DNA of 64,000 nt from Phycisphaeraceae bacterium (GCA_020851465.1 JADZCR010000003.1:124001-188000); one strand, 5' to 3'. Numbered from the stretch's first letter, positions 8,212 to 17,321 are shown. Program-made: numbers and translations. Notes: generated from the sequence alone by a model not told the origin.

Positions 8212-8853
8212 ATGCTTCACTCCCGGTTCTGGCTGGCTGCGGCGATTGTTCTTTCCCTCGTACTTACCCTGCAACTGCGCGCAGAGGAAAACGAGAAGCC
8301 GGCCAACGGCCCGGAAATCGGCAAGCCCGCCCCGACCTTTGAGCTTAAAGGGTCCGACGACAAGGACCACAAGCTCGCCGACTACAAAGGCAAAATCGTC
8401 GTGCTGCATTTTCAGAGCACGACCTGTCCGTGGGAGCGAGCCTATCAGCCGTATCTGAACCAGACCGCGACGACATTCGCAAAGACGGAGCACAACGGCA
8501 AAATAGTCGAGGTCGTCTTCCTGGGAATCAATGCCAACAAGAACGAATCGATGGACAATGTGAAGGCGAAGCTCAAAGAAGAAAACGTGCCCTACGTCGT
8601 GACCAAGGATCCGGGAAACAAAATCGCTGATGAATATCACGCGACGACCACACCGCACATCTTCATCGTCGATGCGGATGGGATCCTGCGTTACAAGGGA
8701 GGCGTCGAAAAAGCCCCTACCGGTCCGCGCGGTGCGACCAAGAGTGAGGAGCAATACCTGCGTCCCGTACTCGAAGCCCTGGTAGCCGGCAAGGAGCCAC
8801 CCGTAACGGAAACCAAAAGCATCGGATGCTCGATCAAGCGGGAGAACAAGTAA
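8212..8853 (+). CDS. Secreted thioredoxin-like peroxiredoxin (redoxin/AhpC-TSA family)
   Basis: This is a 213-residue exported redoxin-fold protein, predicted to reduce peroxides or thiols outside the cytoplasm. Residues 1-23 form a signal peptide (hydrophobic core AAAIVLSLVLTL). The redoxin domain starts at IGKPAPTFELKG. The only cysteine in the active-site region is Cys72 in TTCPWERAY, so the CxxC of thioredoxins is CxxE here, suggesting a peroxidatic cysteine. A second cysteine, Cys206 in the C-terminal GCSIK, could act as the resolving cysteine. The cis-proline loop TTTPHIFIVDADG is present. ATG 8212 is supported by AAGGAG at 8200-8205; longer frames upstream are not. A strong terminator follows at 8886-8920. 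Confidence 0.85.
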   Translation: MLHSRFWLAAAIVLSLVLTLQLRAEENEKPANGPEIGKPAPTFELKGSDDKDHKLADYKGKIVVLHFQSTTCPWERAYQPYLNQTATTFAKTEHNGKIVEVVFLGINANKNESMDNVKAKLKEENVPYVVTKDPGNKIADEYHATTTPHIFIVDADGILRYKGGVEKAPTGPRGATKSEEQYLRPVLEALVAGKEPPVTETKSIGCSIKRENK

Positions 8854-8885
8854 GCCGGACGTGCTTGAAAACTTCAGCAGCGTCG

Positions 8886-8920
8886 AAGGCAGGCGGGTTT
8901 ACACTCGCCTGCCTTTTATT
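8886..8920. terminator. Bidirectional intrinsic terminator
   Basis: AAGGCAGGCG (8886-8895) and CGCCTGCCTT (8906-8915) form a perfect 10-bp stem with a 10-base loop, followed by a T-rich tail to 8920. It lies exactly between the stops of the convergent redoxin and hpnE genes, so it probably serves both strands. Confidence 0.85.
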
Positions 8921-10357
8921 TCAGGTGCTTTCGATCAGGGTGTAAAGCTGTGAGGGTTTCATGTCAGCCACCAGCGATGCTTCGGGCTTGTCGTTCCCCA
9001 TCGCAGCCGCAGCCGCGACGTAGCCGCTGCGTACCGCGCCTTCCATCGTTGCCGGCCAGCCTGTTTTGACCCAGTCGCCCGCAAGCAGCAGATTGTCGAT
9101 GGCTCCGACCGCACGGGGACGGATCGCTTCCAATCCAGGCAGCGCGGAAAAGGTCGCCCGCTTTTCCTTCACCACACGAGAGTGAACAAGTCTCGCATCA
9201 CGAGCAGCGGGGAAAATCTTGCGCACTTCCGCGACTGTCATCGCTGCGATTTCCTCAGCCGGGGTGTCAACCAGATCGTGTGCTGCACTGATTACGCCGT
9301 GCAGGTGTTGCGCACGGCTGGGCGGTTCATCCATGCCTTTGTTGAACACCCACTGGAGCGGGCTGTCCATGAGGATGACATGCGGCAGTTCCATCGCTGG
9401 ACGACCATCCGCACGTTCCAGCCAGAGATGAATGCCGATAATCGGACTGACACCGATGTTCTTTGCAACATGCAGCCGCGCATCCACAGCAAACATCTCC
9501 GGCGGGCAAACTTTCGCCAGCCGATCAAAGGGCAAGGCCGAGATGAAATGATCCGCCTCGATCTTTTCGCCGCCATCCAGCTCCGCCCCCGTCACGCGAT
9601 GACCGTCAAAATACAATCGCTCGACGCTGCGGCCCAGCATCACCCGACCGCCTGCTGAAGCGATCAATCGTTCCGCGGCTCCATACAACTCCACCAGCGG
9701 CACCGAGGACAGCCCCATCACGTAGGCACCGGCATTGGAAAGAAATGCCTCCTGGAAAACCTGAATCGCGTAGCCCGCAGACATGCGCTCAGGCAGCTCA
9801 TTGATCGCGCTGATCACCACGACCGCCCAGAACTTCCTGATCGCACCGGCCGGTTGCGATTGCGCTTCAAGCCACTGGGCAAAGGTGACATGATGAAGAG
9901 CCTCACGTCCGTCCTTACCCATCCGCATCATCGCAAGCATGCCGCGCGAGATGGCGACCTTCTCCGCCAGCGTCAGATTCTTAAACCCCAGCATCGATCG
10001 CGTCATGTGCAGCGGCGCGGGCAGGTCGTCCGCTTCGAGCTGGTCAATCCGCGTCTCACCCTTGCGATCTGTCAGAGCGAAATAGAGCCGCCGGTGCCAT
10101 TCGATCGCATCGGCTACACCGAGCCGTCGGTACAGATCCATCAGATTGGTGCAGCATCCGACGAGAACGTGCTGGCAGTTGTCGAGCGTCTCTTTCGTGG
10201 TCGGATCGACGAAACTTGTCGCCCGGCCACCCAGCCGCTTGCGTGTCTCCACCAGCGTGACAGCTCGGCCGGCCTGCGCAAGCCGCACCGCGGCAGCGAT
10301 TCCGGCAAGTCCGCCGCCAAGGATCAACGTCGTCTGTAACGGCTGCGATGAAGGCAT
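8921..10357 (-). CDS. hpnE: HpnE-type hydroxysqualene dehydroxylase (FAD amine-oxidoreductase family)
   Basis: HpnE converts hydroxysqualene to squalene, the last step of the three-enzyme bacterial route from farnesyl diphosphate. The 478-residue protein starts with the FAD-binding Rossmann motif GGGLAGIAAAVRLAQAG at residues 14-30, followed by the second FAD element RLGGRATSF near residue 41. LDNCQHVLVGCCTN near residue 58 and the C-terminal LLLAGDWVKTGWPATMEGAV are typical of squalene-associated FAD desaturases. It is the third gene after hpnC and hpnD on the same strand. A 99-base gap separates it from hpnD, so it could be co-transcribed or have its own promoter. GGAAGGGG lies about 14 bases before the ATG, slightly far for a ribosome site. 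No squalene-hopene cyclase lies in the window. Confidence 0.92.
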   Translation of the reverse strand: MPSSQPLQTTLILGGGLAGIAAAVRLAQAGRAVTLVETRKRLGGRATSFVDPTTKETLDNCQHVLVGCCTNLMDLYRRLGVADAIEWHRRLYFALTDRKGETRIDQLEADDLPAPLHMTRSMLGFKNLTLAEKVAISRGMLAMMRMGKDGREALHHVTFAQWLEAQSQPAGAIRKFWAVVVISAINELPERMSAGYAIQVFQEAFLSNAGAYVMGLSSVPLVELYGAAERLIASAGGRVMLGRSVERLYFDGHRVTGAELDGGEKIEADHFISALPFDRLAKVCPPEMFAVDARLHVAKNIGVSPIIGIHLWLERADGRPAMELPHVILMDSPLQWVFNKGMDEPPSRAQHLHGVISAAHDLVDTPAEEIAAMTVAEVRKIFPAARDARLVHSRVVKEKRATFSALPGLEAIRPRAVGAIDNLLLAGDWVKTGWPATMEGAVRSGYVAAAAAMGNDKPEASLVADMKPSQLYTLIEST

Positions 10358-10456
10358 CGGGATCAGCCACGCCCCTTCCAGCCGTACATCCCGTGCATCG
10401 ACGCCGCACTTGATTGTGCCGACGTGTCGGCCATCGCTTTACTCGACCGGTTCATC

Positions 10457-11425
10457 TCAATCTCCGCGTTTTCGCTTCCACGTCGCCCGCAAGGCGATCA
10501 TCGCCTTTTCCAGACCGGTCAGCCGCACACGCTGCGTCAGCACACGGCGGGGATTCTGCGCAATCTTCACCAGCAGGCCGTGATAAATCTTCATCATCGC
10601 CCAGCACGTCGGCCGGCAGGAGGGAGTAACAAAGCTCTCCAGACTCGCAGCACGGTCGTAACAGGTCTGTACCCGATTCACCTCAAACGCCATCAGACGA
10701 TCGAACCGATCGTCAGCGTTCTGCCGCAGGATCGCCTGTCGGAATTCCTCGCTGGATTCGTAGCCGAACCGGATGAGTTCGTCAGCGGGCAGATAGACCC
10801 GATCCCGCCGCGCGTCCTCGATCAGGTCACGCAGGATGTTTGTCAGTTGCAGTGCCAGTCCCCGCGTCTTGGCAAGCTCACAGGTCGCATCACCGCCCGT
10901 ATAGCCCCACACCGTGATGCAGGTCAGCCCGACAACACCTGCCACCTTGTAACAGTAGTCATCCAACGACGCGAAAGTTTCGTAACGGTTCTGGTGTTGA
11001 TCCAGCAATTGCCCTTCGATCATCGCGTCGAGGTATCGGCCGGGGATTTGATAATCGCGCAAAGTTTTTTCAACTGCCGGCCACATCGTCGCATGATCGG
11101 AATCATCATCACGCCAGGCGGCACGGCCCGGACGACGGCCCGACAGGGCATCGTGTGTGAATCCGTGAAAGCGGTCGATCGCTGCTCGCGTCTCCGGGCC
11201 GCGGGCGGCATTGTCCGCCAGGTCGTCGGCAGCGCGCATCCATGCGTAGATCGCGTACATCGCTGACCGCTTCGGCTCAGGCGTCAGTTTCATGCCGTAA
11301 TAAAAATTCCGCGCCTGCGTCCGCGCGACCCGCTGACAATGGGCAAAGGATTTCACCAGCGCGTCATCATGGGCAGCGACACCCGGCGCAACTCCCGACA
11401 ACGATTCCGCCCGCGTGGTACTCAT
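10457..11425 (-). CDS. hpnD: HpnD-type presqualene diphosphate synthase
   Basis: HpnD condenses two farnesyl diphosphates to presqualene diphosphate. The 322-residue protein belongs to the trans-isoprenyl diphosphate synthase (squalene/phytoene synthase) family. It shows ARNFYYGMKLTPEPKR near residue 38, typical of HpnD. The first aspartate-rich motif is in WMRAADDLAD near residue 62, and the second in LTNILRDLIEDARRDRVYLP near residue 185. Its ATG at 11425 overlaps the hpnC stop as ATGA, so the two are translationally coupled. The order hpnC-hpnD-hpnE is the standard arrangement of this pathway. HpnC, HpnD and phytoene synthases are close homologues; the assignment rests on motif and gene order together. 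Confidence 0.92.
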   Translation of the reverse strand: MSTTRAESLSGVAPGVAAHDDALVKSFAHCQRVARTQARNFYYGMKLTPEPKRSAMYAIYAWMRAADDLADNAARGPETRAAIDRFHGFTHDALSGRRPGRAAWRDDDSDHATMWPAVEKTLRDYQIPGRYLDAMIEGQLLDQHQNRYETFASLDDYCYKVAGVVGLTCITVWGYTGGDATCELAKTRGLALQLTNILRDLIEDARRDRVYLPADELIRFGYESSEEFRQAILRQNADDRFDRLMAFEVNRVQTCYDRAASLESFVTPSCRPTCWAMMKIYHGLLVKIAQNPRRVLTQRVRLTGLEKAMIALRATWKRKRGD

Positions 11426-12459
11426 CCGTGCGACCCTTCCCCCACGGGATGCTGCGGCTGGCCGTCATCACGCCAGCCGGAAAAAACCTTTCCCGCCACC
11501 GCGTGCATCATCAAGGCGACTTTTGCGACCTTTGAGAGCGAGGGGCGACGTTCCAGTGTGTTGTAATCCTGCCGCTGGATCATGCGGAGAATCGACTCGC
11601 CGCCGCGAGAGAAAAGTTGAATATCCACGCGGACATCCGGCGCGACGAGCGGCCAGAGCTTGTGCCCGTCATGGAACAGAGGCCATGTGCGCTCGCACAA
11701 CTCCCGCAGGGTGTTTCGATAGGCGGGCAGGATCGCGTGAATCCCCGGTGAAGCGGTGTCACAGGCGGCACACTGGGCTTGCCCGTTTCGCGGCGCGTCG
11801 AGCGTCACCGCTTGGACCATCGTTTCGATATCGAGACCGTGACGACTGGCGACTTCACTGGGCACATAGACGCGGTTGCGTTCGAGGATGTCGCGTCGCA
11901 CGTCCTGCCAGAAGTTAGCCAGTTGAAGTGCCGTGCAGGTCGCATCGCTCCACTTCTGCCGTTCCGGGTCACGGTATCCGCAGAGGTAGAGCACGAGCCT
12001 GCCAACGGGATCCGCGCTTCGTGTGCAGTAGTCGAGCACCTGCTCCCAGGAGCGATAGCGATTGATTGTCTGATCCTGCCTGAAAGCGTCGATCAGGTCG
12101 TCGAACGGTTTGCGAGGTATGTCATGTCTGCGGATCGTCGGCTGCAGCGCCACAAACACCGGATGACGCGGCTCGCCGGCGTAGCAGGCGTCAAGCTCAC
12201 GCCGCCACCAATCCAAAAGTTCGAGCGATTTCCGCGGATCGCCGACCTCGTCACCCAGATCATCCGCCCAGCGGCAGAAGGCGTAAACATGGCGGAAGTC
12301 ATCGCGGAGACGCCGAGGTAAAAACCAGCTCACCACGCTGAAGTTTTCGTAATGCGTCTTCGCCAGATCGCGCGTGTATCGGACCGCTTGCTGGTAATCG
12401 AGCCGCTGGCAACGCTCCGGGCCGTACGTGTCGAGTTGGTCAAGGATGGTCTGAGGCAT
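11422..12459 (-). CDS. hpnC: HpnC-type hydroxysqualene synthase
   Basis: HpnC acts after HpnD, turning presqualene diphosphate into hydroxysqualene. The 345-residue protein carries the diagnostic HYENFSVVSWFLPRRLRDDF region near residue 35. The first aspartate motif is in FCRWADDLGDE near residue 63, and the second in ANFWQDVRRDILERNRVYVP near residue 185. I chose the ATG at 12459, with a GGAAGC-like ribosome site just upstream; the open frame runs on to 12576 but would overlap the divergent promoter of the oxidoreductase gene. It leads the hpnC-hpnD-hpnE group and overlaps hpnD by 4 bases. The product squalene could feed hopanoid or sterol synthesis; no cyclase is seen here. Confidence 0.92.
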   Translation of the reverse strand: MPQTILDQLDTYGPERCQRLDYQQAVRYTRDLAKTHYENFSVVSWFLPRRLRDDFRHVYAFCRWADDLGDEVGDPRKSLELLDWWRRELDACYAGEPRHPVFVALQPTIRRHDIPRKPFDDLIDAFRQDQTINRYRSWEQVLDYCTRSADPVGRLVLYLCGYRDPERQKWSDATCTALQLANFWQDVRRDILERNRVYVPSEVASRHGLDIETMVQAVTLDAPRNGQAQCAACDTASPGIHAILPAYRNTLRELCERTWPLFHDGHKLWPLVAPDVRVDIQLFSRGGESILRMIQRQDYNTLERRPSLSKVAKVALMMHAVAGKVFSGWRDDGQPQHPVGEGSHG

Positions 12460-12513
12460 GATGCTTCCGAACCTCACATCATATGCGAGACGGGTTGATT
12501 CAGGCGTTTTTCC

Positions 12514-12519
12514 TATAAT
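12514..12519 (+). promoter_or_regulatory. -10 element upstream of the OYE-family gene
   Basis: TATAAT on the plus strand lies 32 bases before the ATG at 12552, giving a predicted leader of about 26 bases that contains a GAGG ribosome site. No good -35 element is visible at 16-18 bases; TTGATT occurs 13 bases upstream, which is too close. Confidence 0.45.
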
Positions 12520-12551
12520 CGACACGTCGCTCGTTTTTACCGAGGTTGCGA

Positions 12552-14069
12552 ATGTCTCAGTTTCCCCGCATCGCACAGTTCAAAGATCTGGCAGCCTTCC
12601 GCTCGCAACTGACCAAACTTTCCCTCAACCTGCCGACCGATGATCGGATTCTTTCAGCTGCGCAAGGTTCCCCGATGGCGCAAAGCTGTAAGGTTGGGTC
12701 GTTCACTGTCGGAAACCGCTGGTGTATTCACGCCATGGAGGGATGGGACGGCACGCCCGACGGCCGGCCTAGCGAACACACTACGCGCCGCTGGAAACAC
12801 TTTGGCCTCAGCGGTGCGAAACTGATCTGGGGCGGCGAGGCTTTCGCGGTGCAGGCTGACGGCCGGGCAAATCCGAACCAGCTCTACTACCGCCCGGAAA
12901 ATCAGGAACCGATGCGGGATCTGCTCAACGCTCTGCTGGCCTCACACCGTCAGCGAATGGGAAGCCTCGACCACCTGCTCGTAGGACTTCAGCTCACACA
13001 CTCCGGGCGATTCTGCAAGCCCAACGACAAGACTCGTTTCGAGCCGCGCATCGCTTATCACCACCCGGTGCTCGATAAAAAATTTCACATCAAGCCGGAT
13101 GACGACTCTGTTGTCTTCACCGACGATCAGATCAAGTGGCTCATCGACCAATACATCGTCGTGGCGAAGATGGCGCAGGCGATCGGATTTCAGTTCGTGG
13201 ACATCAAGGCCTGTCACGGCTATCTCGGCCACGAGTTTTTGTCCGCGTACACACGACCCGGCCCCTACGGCGGCGACCTGACGGGACGGACACGCTTCAT
13301 GCGTGAGATCATCCAGGGCATCCGTGCCGCTTGCCCCGGTCTGCTCATCGGGGTGCGCATTTCCATCTTTGACCGGCCGCCCTATCACCCTGATCCGTTG
13401 CGCGGCGAAGGCGACCGGATGGGGCCGGGTATTCCCGACGAATTTCATCACGCGCTGCCTTACGCCGGCTTTGGGTGCAAACGTGACAACCCGCTGGAGA
13501 TAGACCTGACCGAGCCGATCCAGCTCCTGACCATGATGCGTGACGAGTTGAAGGTGGAAATCGTCAACATCTCCGCGGGAAGTCCCTACTACGTGCCGCA
13601 TATTCAGAGGCCGGCGTTTTTCCCGCCCAGCGACGGCTACCAGCCGCCGGAAGATCCGATCGTCGGCTGTGCGCGTCAGGTCAATGTTGTGCGTGAGTTG
13701 AAAAAGGCGGTATCCGGCCTGCCGATGGTCGGCACCGCTTACACCTATTTTCAGGAATATCTCCCGCACGTCGCGCAGGCGGTGGTGCGTGACGGCTGGG
13801 TGGATTTCGTCGGACTTGGCCGGATGGTGCTCTCCTATCCTGACCTCCCCGCCGACACGCTCGAATACGGCGAACTGCGCAAAGCCAAGCTCCTCTGCCG
13901 CACCTTCAGCGACTGCACCACAGCTCCGCGCAGCGGCATCATCTCCGGGTGTTTTCCGCTCGACGATTACTACAAGGAACGCGACGAGAACGAACAGCTC
14001 AAGACCGCGAAAAAAGCCTTGCGTGAGCGGTTGAAAATAATGAACGAGTCAGTGAAAAAAACGCCCTGA
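12552..14069 (+). CDS. Old Yellow Enzyme-family NADH:flavin oxidoreductase
   Basis: This is a flavin-dependent oxidoreductase of the OYE (2,4-dienoyl-CoA reductase-like) TIM-barrel family, 505 residues from ATG 12552. The motif GLQLTHSGRF near residue 143 corresponds to the family's QL(x)H(x)GR segment for FMN and substrate. DIKACHGYLGHEFLS near residue 218 matches the (x)HxAHGYLxxxFLSP active-site region, with a cysteine before the histidine. The C-terminal VDFVGLGRMVLSYPDLP near residue 420 matches the FMN-phosphate segment. It has cysteines near the C-terminus, but I see no clear iron-sulfur cluster set as in dienoyl-CoA reductase. GAGG lies before ATG; a TTG 6 bases earlier is less likely. 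It is divergent from hpnC. Substrate unknown. Confidence 0.85.
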   Translation: MSQFPRIAQFKDLAAFRSQLTKLSLNLPTDDRILSAAQGSPMAQSCKVGSFTVGNRWCIHAMEGWDGTPDGRPSEHTTRRWKHFGLSGAKLIWGGEAFAVQADGRANPNQLYYRPENQEPMRDLLNALLASHRQRMGSLDHLLVGLQLTHSGRFCKPNDKTRFEPRIAYHHPVLDKKFHIKPDDDSVVFTDDQIKWLIDQYIVVAKMAQAIGFQFVDIKACHGYLGHEFLSAYTRPGPYGGDLTGRTRFMREIIQGIRAACPGLLIGVRISIFDRPPYHPDPLRGEGDRMGPGIPDEFHHALPYAGFGCKRDNPLEIDLTEPIQLLTMMRDELKVEIVNISAGSPYYVPHIQRPAFFPPSDGYQPPEDPIVGCARQVNVVRELKKAVSGLPMVGTAYTYFQEYLPHVAQAVVRDGWVDFVGLGRMVLSYPDLPADTLEYGELRKAKLLCRTFSDCTTAPRSGIISGCFPLDDYYKERDENEQLKTAKKALRERLKIMNESVKKTP

Positions 14070-14220
14070 CCGTTTCCCGCCTGCGGTTGGATGTCAAGTC
14101 TTTCGTGAAGTCTCAACCTGTCTGCACCAAACTTCCGCCTGTAACGGTTGTGCTGGTTAATTGGCGCCCCTATTGCGTCGATAACTACCCGGGACTCCGC
14201 TGGTCTGCCGGGACCATTCC

Positions 14221-15366
14221 ATGCGAATCGCGCTTGATGCCCGCACCATCTATCGCCGTCAGCGACGAGGAACGGGAAAAAATCTTCTCGACCTCTACCG
14301 CACCTTGGCGACCGTTCGACCACAGTGGAGCGTCACCGCTTTTCACCGTGAAGCGGAAATCAACGACGACCTGCTTCCCGCGCCATTCGCGCAACCGCGT
14401 CACATTGAAATGCTCGGCGACCGACTCGGCGCATGGGAACGTGTCCGCCTGCCGATGGCGGCGTGGCGCGGCGGCGCGGACCTCCTGCACTGCCCCGCTA
14501 ACACCTCACCCCATTGGCTGCCGATCCCCGCGCTGGTGACCATTCACGATCTGATCCCGCTCGACATGCCGGACAGTCATCCGCTTGAAGAAGTCCATCG
14601 CTTCGAGGCGGCTGTGCGCAGCGCCTGCCGTCGTGCTGCATGGATCATCACGCCGTCGGCTTACACGCGGGAGCGACTGACCGCCGAGTTCGGTGCGGAT
14701 AAGGCATGCGTCACCGTTAATCCCTGGCCAGCCGACAGCGCGATGAAACACGTACCGCAGCACGAATGGATGCCGGTACTCCGCCGCTATGAGATCAATG
14801 CACCGTATGTCCTGCATTTCGGCGCAGCGGATCCAAGGAAAAACACGCTTGGGTTAATCGAGGCATGGGCGCAGCTCCCCTCTGCCATCCGGGACGAGTG
14901 GCGATTGCTGATCGTGGGACTCGATAAAAAATCGTTCGAGGACTATGGCGCATTCGCACAGATTCGCGGCGTCGCCCATTCCGTCGTGATGCACGGATTC
15001 GCACCTGAGGAGGACATTCCGACGCTCCTGAGCGCGGCAGATGTTCTGGCGTTTCCAAGCCTGTCGGAGGGCTACGGCCTGCCGATCCTCGACGCCTGGA
15101 CAGCGCGGACACCCGTACTCACCAGCGATTGCACCAGCCTGCCCGAAGTCGCCGGCGACGCGGCCTTGCTCGTGGACCCTTACGACTTTGCCGACATCGC
15201 GCGTGGGTTGTCGGAAATGATGACCAGCACCGCGCTGCGAAATGAGTTGATCGCTCTGGGCACTGCATCCGCACGCCGGTTCACCTGGCGGGACACCGCG
15301 GAACGCTTCGCTCAATGCGCCGAAGCAGCCGTCGAAGTCAGCGGCGGAATGAGGTCCGCCGCATGA
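14221..15366 (+). CDS. Glycosyltransferase, GT4-type (GT-B fold)
   Basis: This is a 381-residue retaining glycosyltransferase. It opens MRIALDARTIYRRQRRGTGK, with the early RGTG(K/I) acceptor-side loop common to GT4 enzymes. TIHDLIPLDMP lies near residue 102. The nucleotide-sugar-binding half begins LHFGAADPRKNTLGLIEAW near residue 198. The donor-site E(x7)E motif appears as PSLSEGYGLPILDAWTARTPV near residue 278. No signal peptide or membrane helix is visible, so it likely acts at the cytoplasmic face of the membrane on lipid-linked or surface glycans. Its stop overlaps the start of the next glycosyltransferase (ATGA at 15363-15366), so the pair is translationally coupled. Donor and acceptor are unknown. 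Confidence 0.85.
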   Translation: MRIALDARTIYRRQRRGTGKNLLDLYRTLATVRPQWSVTAFHREAEINDDLLPAPFAQPRHIEMLGDRLGAWERVRLPMAAWRGGADLLHCPANTSPHWLPIPALVTIHDLIPLDMPDSHPLEEVHRFEAAVRSACRRAAWIITPSAYTRERLTAEFGADKACVTVNPWPADSAMKHVPQHEWMPVLRRYEINAPYVLHFGAADPRKNTLGLIEAWAQLPSAIRDEWRLLIVGLDKKSFEDYGAFAQIRGVAHSVVMHGFAPEEDIPTLLSAADVLAFPSLSEGYGLPILDAWTARTPVLTSDCTSLPEVAGDAALLVDPYDFADIARGLSEMMTSTALRNELIALGTASARRFTWRDTAERFAQCAEAAVEVSGGMRSAA

Positions 15367-16760
15367 CCGAGGCCGCAACTCCATCTCCCGTGGATGTGCT
15401 CTTTGTCAGCGAGTCCGCGCTCTGGCCTCAGGATCAGGGATGCAAAATTCACGGAGCGCAGATGGCGCTGGCGGCAGCGCGTCTGGGTATTCGCGTAGGC
15501 GTCGCCTGCATGCAGCCGACACCGATCGATGCCACACCCGATCTGCGACGACTGATACTCCCCTGGCCTGACGAGTCAGCGGAATCGATCAGGCAGTTCA
15601 AGAGCAACTGGCGCGGACCCGGCGCAATCATGCGAAAAAAAATCGCCAGCCATCAAGGGCTGGAGATTTCCCGCCTGGCGGGGGTGATCGACCTGGTCCG
15701 ACAACATCGCCCATCTGTCGTTATCGGCGTCGGACTTCACAGCGTGATGATGCTTCGCGGTCTGCCGTCCACCCGGAAGGTCCGAAGCACTCCAGAAATC
15801 TCCACGCTGAGTTCGACGGACAGCCGACAGGAGAAGTACGAGCACCGGATCAATGCTCCGCAGCGTGTCTGGTATGCCGCGGATGAACTCGTCTTTTTCA
15901 ATCTCTCCTGTCTGCGTCGGGAACCGCTTCGGCTGTTCCGCTTTCGGATGCGCACGCTCGCACTGCATACAGCACTGGAACAATTTTTCGCGCGCGGACT
16001 CGATGGTGCAATCGGTGTCAGCCCGCTCGACACGCTGTTGCTCAAAGAAATCACTGGCGTCAAAAACGCAGTGACCATCCGCAACGGGGTGGACCTGAAC
16101 TATTTCCAACCGGCATCCGTGCCGCCCTACCGCCACCCGGCACAACCGCATTCGCTGTCGTTCTGGGGACGGATGGATTTTGAGCCTAATGTCGATGCCG
16201 TCACATGGTTTGTCCGTTCGGTCTGGCCATCGCTGCGTCAACGCTTCCCGGACGCCACGCTGCGTATCGCAGGGAAAAATCCCACGCCCGGCGTCACGGC
16301 ACTAGCCAGTGTGCCGGGGGTGAGCGTCATCGGAGAAGTCACTGATATTCGTGAGTTGGCTTTCGACTCGGCGGTGACCGTCCTGCCCATGCGTTGCGGA
16401 GGCGGGATCAAGAACAAATTGCTCGAAGCAGCCGCGATGGGATTACCCATCGTCGCTTCACCCGTGGCGGTGCGCGGTCTGGATTTCGGCGCGGAGTTTG
16501 CACCGGTGATCGTCTGCAACAAGCCACGGGAGTGGTTCGCCGCCATCGCCGGGCTTTGGTCCGACACCGAACGTGCGATCTGGCTCGGCGAGTCGGCAAG
16601 AAAATGGGTCGAAGCTCATCACCACTGGAATCATGCAGCACGACAGTTATTGACCTGGGTCGATCGACTTCGGGCAGATTCCGATCTGAAGTTATCCGGC
16701 GAAACCCTCGCCTCAAAATTGCCGAAAGAATTTCCACCGCGACAGAAACACGCGGCCTGA
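15363..16760 (+). CDS. Glycosyltransferase, GT-B fold
   Basis: This is a second glycosyltransferase, 465 residues from the ATG at 15363, which overlaps the preceding stop as ATGA. The N-terminal half begins VDVLFVSESALWPQDQGCKIHG, where the acceptor-side loop contains a glycine after aspartate and glutamine. The C-terminal half contains SFWGRMDFEPNVDAVTWFV near residue 265 and VTVLPMRCGGGIKNKLLEAAAMGLP near residue 340, the typical G-x-K-x-K-(x)-E donor-binding segment. Members with this arrangement often sit in polysaccharide loci with PEP-CTERM or exopolysaccharide genes; none of those is next to it here. It is cytoplasmic by sequence. Substrates are unknown. Confidence 0.82.
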   Translation: MTEAATPSPVDVLFVSESALWPQDQGCKIHGAQMALAAARLGIRVGVACMQPTPIDATPDLRRLILPWPDESAESIRQFKSNWRGPGAIMRKKIASHQGLEISRLAGVIDLVRQHRPSVVIGVGLHSVMMLRGLPSTRKVRSTPEISTLSSTDSRQEKYEHRINAPQRVWYAADELVFFNLSCLRREPLRLFRFRMRTLALHTALEQFFARGLDGAIGVSPLDTLLLKEITGVKNAVTIRNGVDLNYFQPASVPPYRHPAQPHSLSFWGRMDFEPNVDAVTWFVRSVWPSLRQRFPDATLRIAGKNPTPGVTALASVPGVSVIGEVTDIRELAFDSAVTVLPMRCGGGIKNKLLEAAAMGLPIVASPVAVRGLDFGAEFAPVIVCNKPREWFAAIAGLWSDTERAIWLGESARKWVEAHHHWNHAARQLLTWVDRLRADSDLKLSGETLASKLPKEFPPRQKHAA

Positions 16761-16769
16761 GCATTACCT

Positions 16770-17312
16770 ATGGCCTGGACCTCCATGCACTTTGCGATCG
16801 GAATGGCCTGCACCGGCGGCGTCGGGGCCGTCGCTTGCGCCATTTTCCGCAAAGGCTGGAAGTGGATCCCGCTGGCTATGACGGCTGGCGGCATGTGGGC
16901 GATCATCCCCGACATGCCCCGTCTCTGGCGCGTCGATTTCCCTTCGCTGCCCTTCGCAGCCACACTCGGCGACAAGGGGCTCGAACGCTGGCTGCACCGC
17001 TGGGGCGATGTGTTCTTTTTCCATCATCAGCTCGACTTGCAGCCTAAGGAGTTCGCCCTGCACGGGTTGATCGGCATGATCTTTCTCTACAACCTCGCGA
17101 TTCTCGGCCTGCTCTGGCTCAACCATCGCGAGCGCGTCAGGACAGCGCGCCTGGCCTCTACCAACGGCAAAGGCGGCCGACCGACACTCAGGTATTCAGG
17201 TCACGGCGAAGAAAACAGCCGCTCAATGTCCGAGCCGCGATCCAGCCATCTGTCTCGCCATTCACCCGACCCGGAATTACTCGTCGGACTGGTGCGCGGC
17301 AGGAGTGCCTGA
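16770..17312 (+). CDS. Putative inner-membrane protein, unknown function
   Basis: This is a 180-residue protein that I do not recognise with confidence. It begins MAWTSMHFAIGMACTGGVG, with a hydrophobic segment at about residues 8-25 and a second at about 33-48 followed by IIPDMPRLWRVDFP. A HHQLDLQPKEFALHG stretch near residue 84 leads into a third membrane segment at about 98-117. The early histidine and later HH/H residues recall membrane-bound metal-dependent hydrolases of the YdjM type, but that is only a suggestion. The last 60 residues are hydrophilic and of low complexity. It starts 9 bases after the glycosyltransferase stop, so it probably belongs to that operon. Confidence 0.7.
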   Translation: MAWTSMHFAIGMACTGGVGAVACAIFRKGWKWIPLAMTAGGMWAIIPDMPRLWRVDFPSLPFAATLGDKGLERWLHRWGDVFFFHHQLDLQPKEFALHGLIGMIFLYNLAILGLLWLNHRERVRTARLASTNGKGGRPTLRYSGHGEENSRSMSEPRSSHLSRHSPDPELLVGLVRGRSA

Positions 17313-17321
17313 CGTTGTGAA

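Noticed and set aside
13970..14323. Minus-strand frame spanning the gap before the first glycosyltransferase
   Set aside because: It overlaps the ends of two well-supported plus-strand genes and has no ribosome site or protein-like features.
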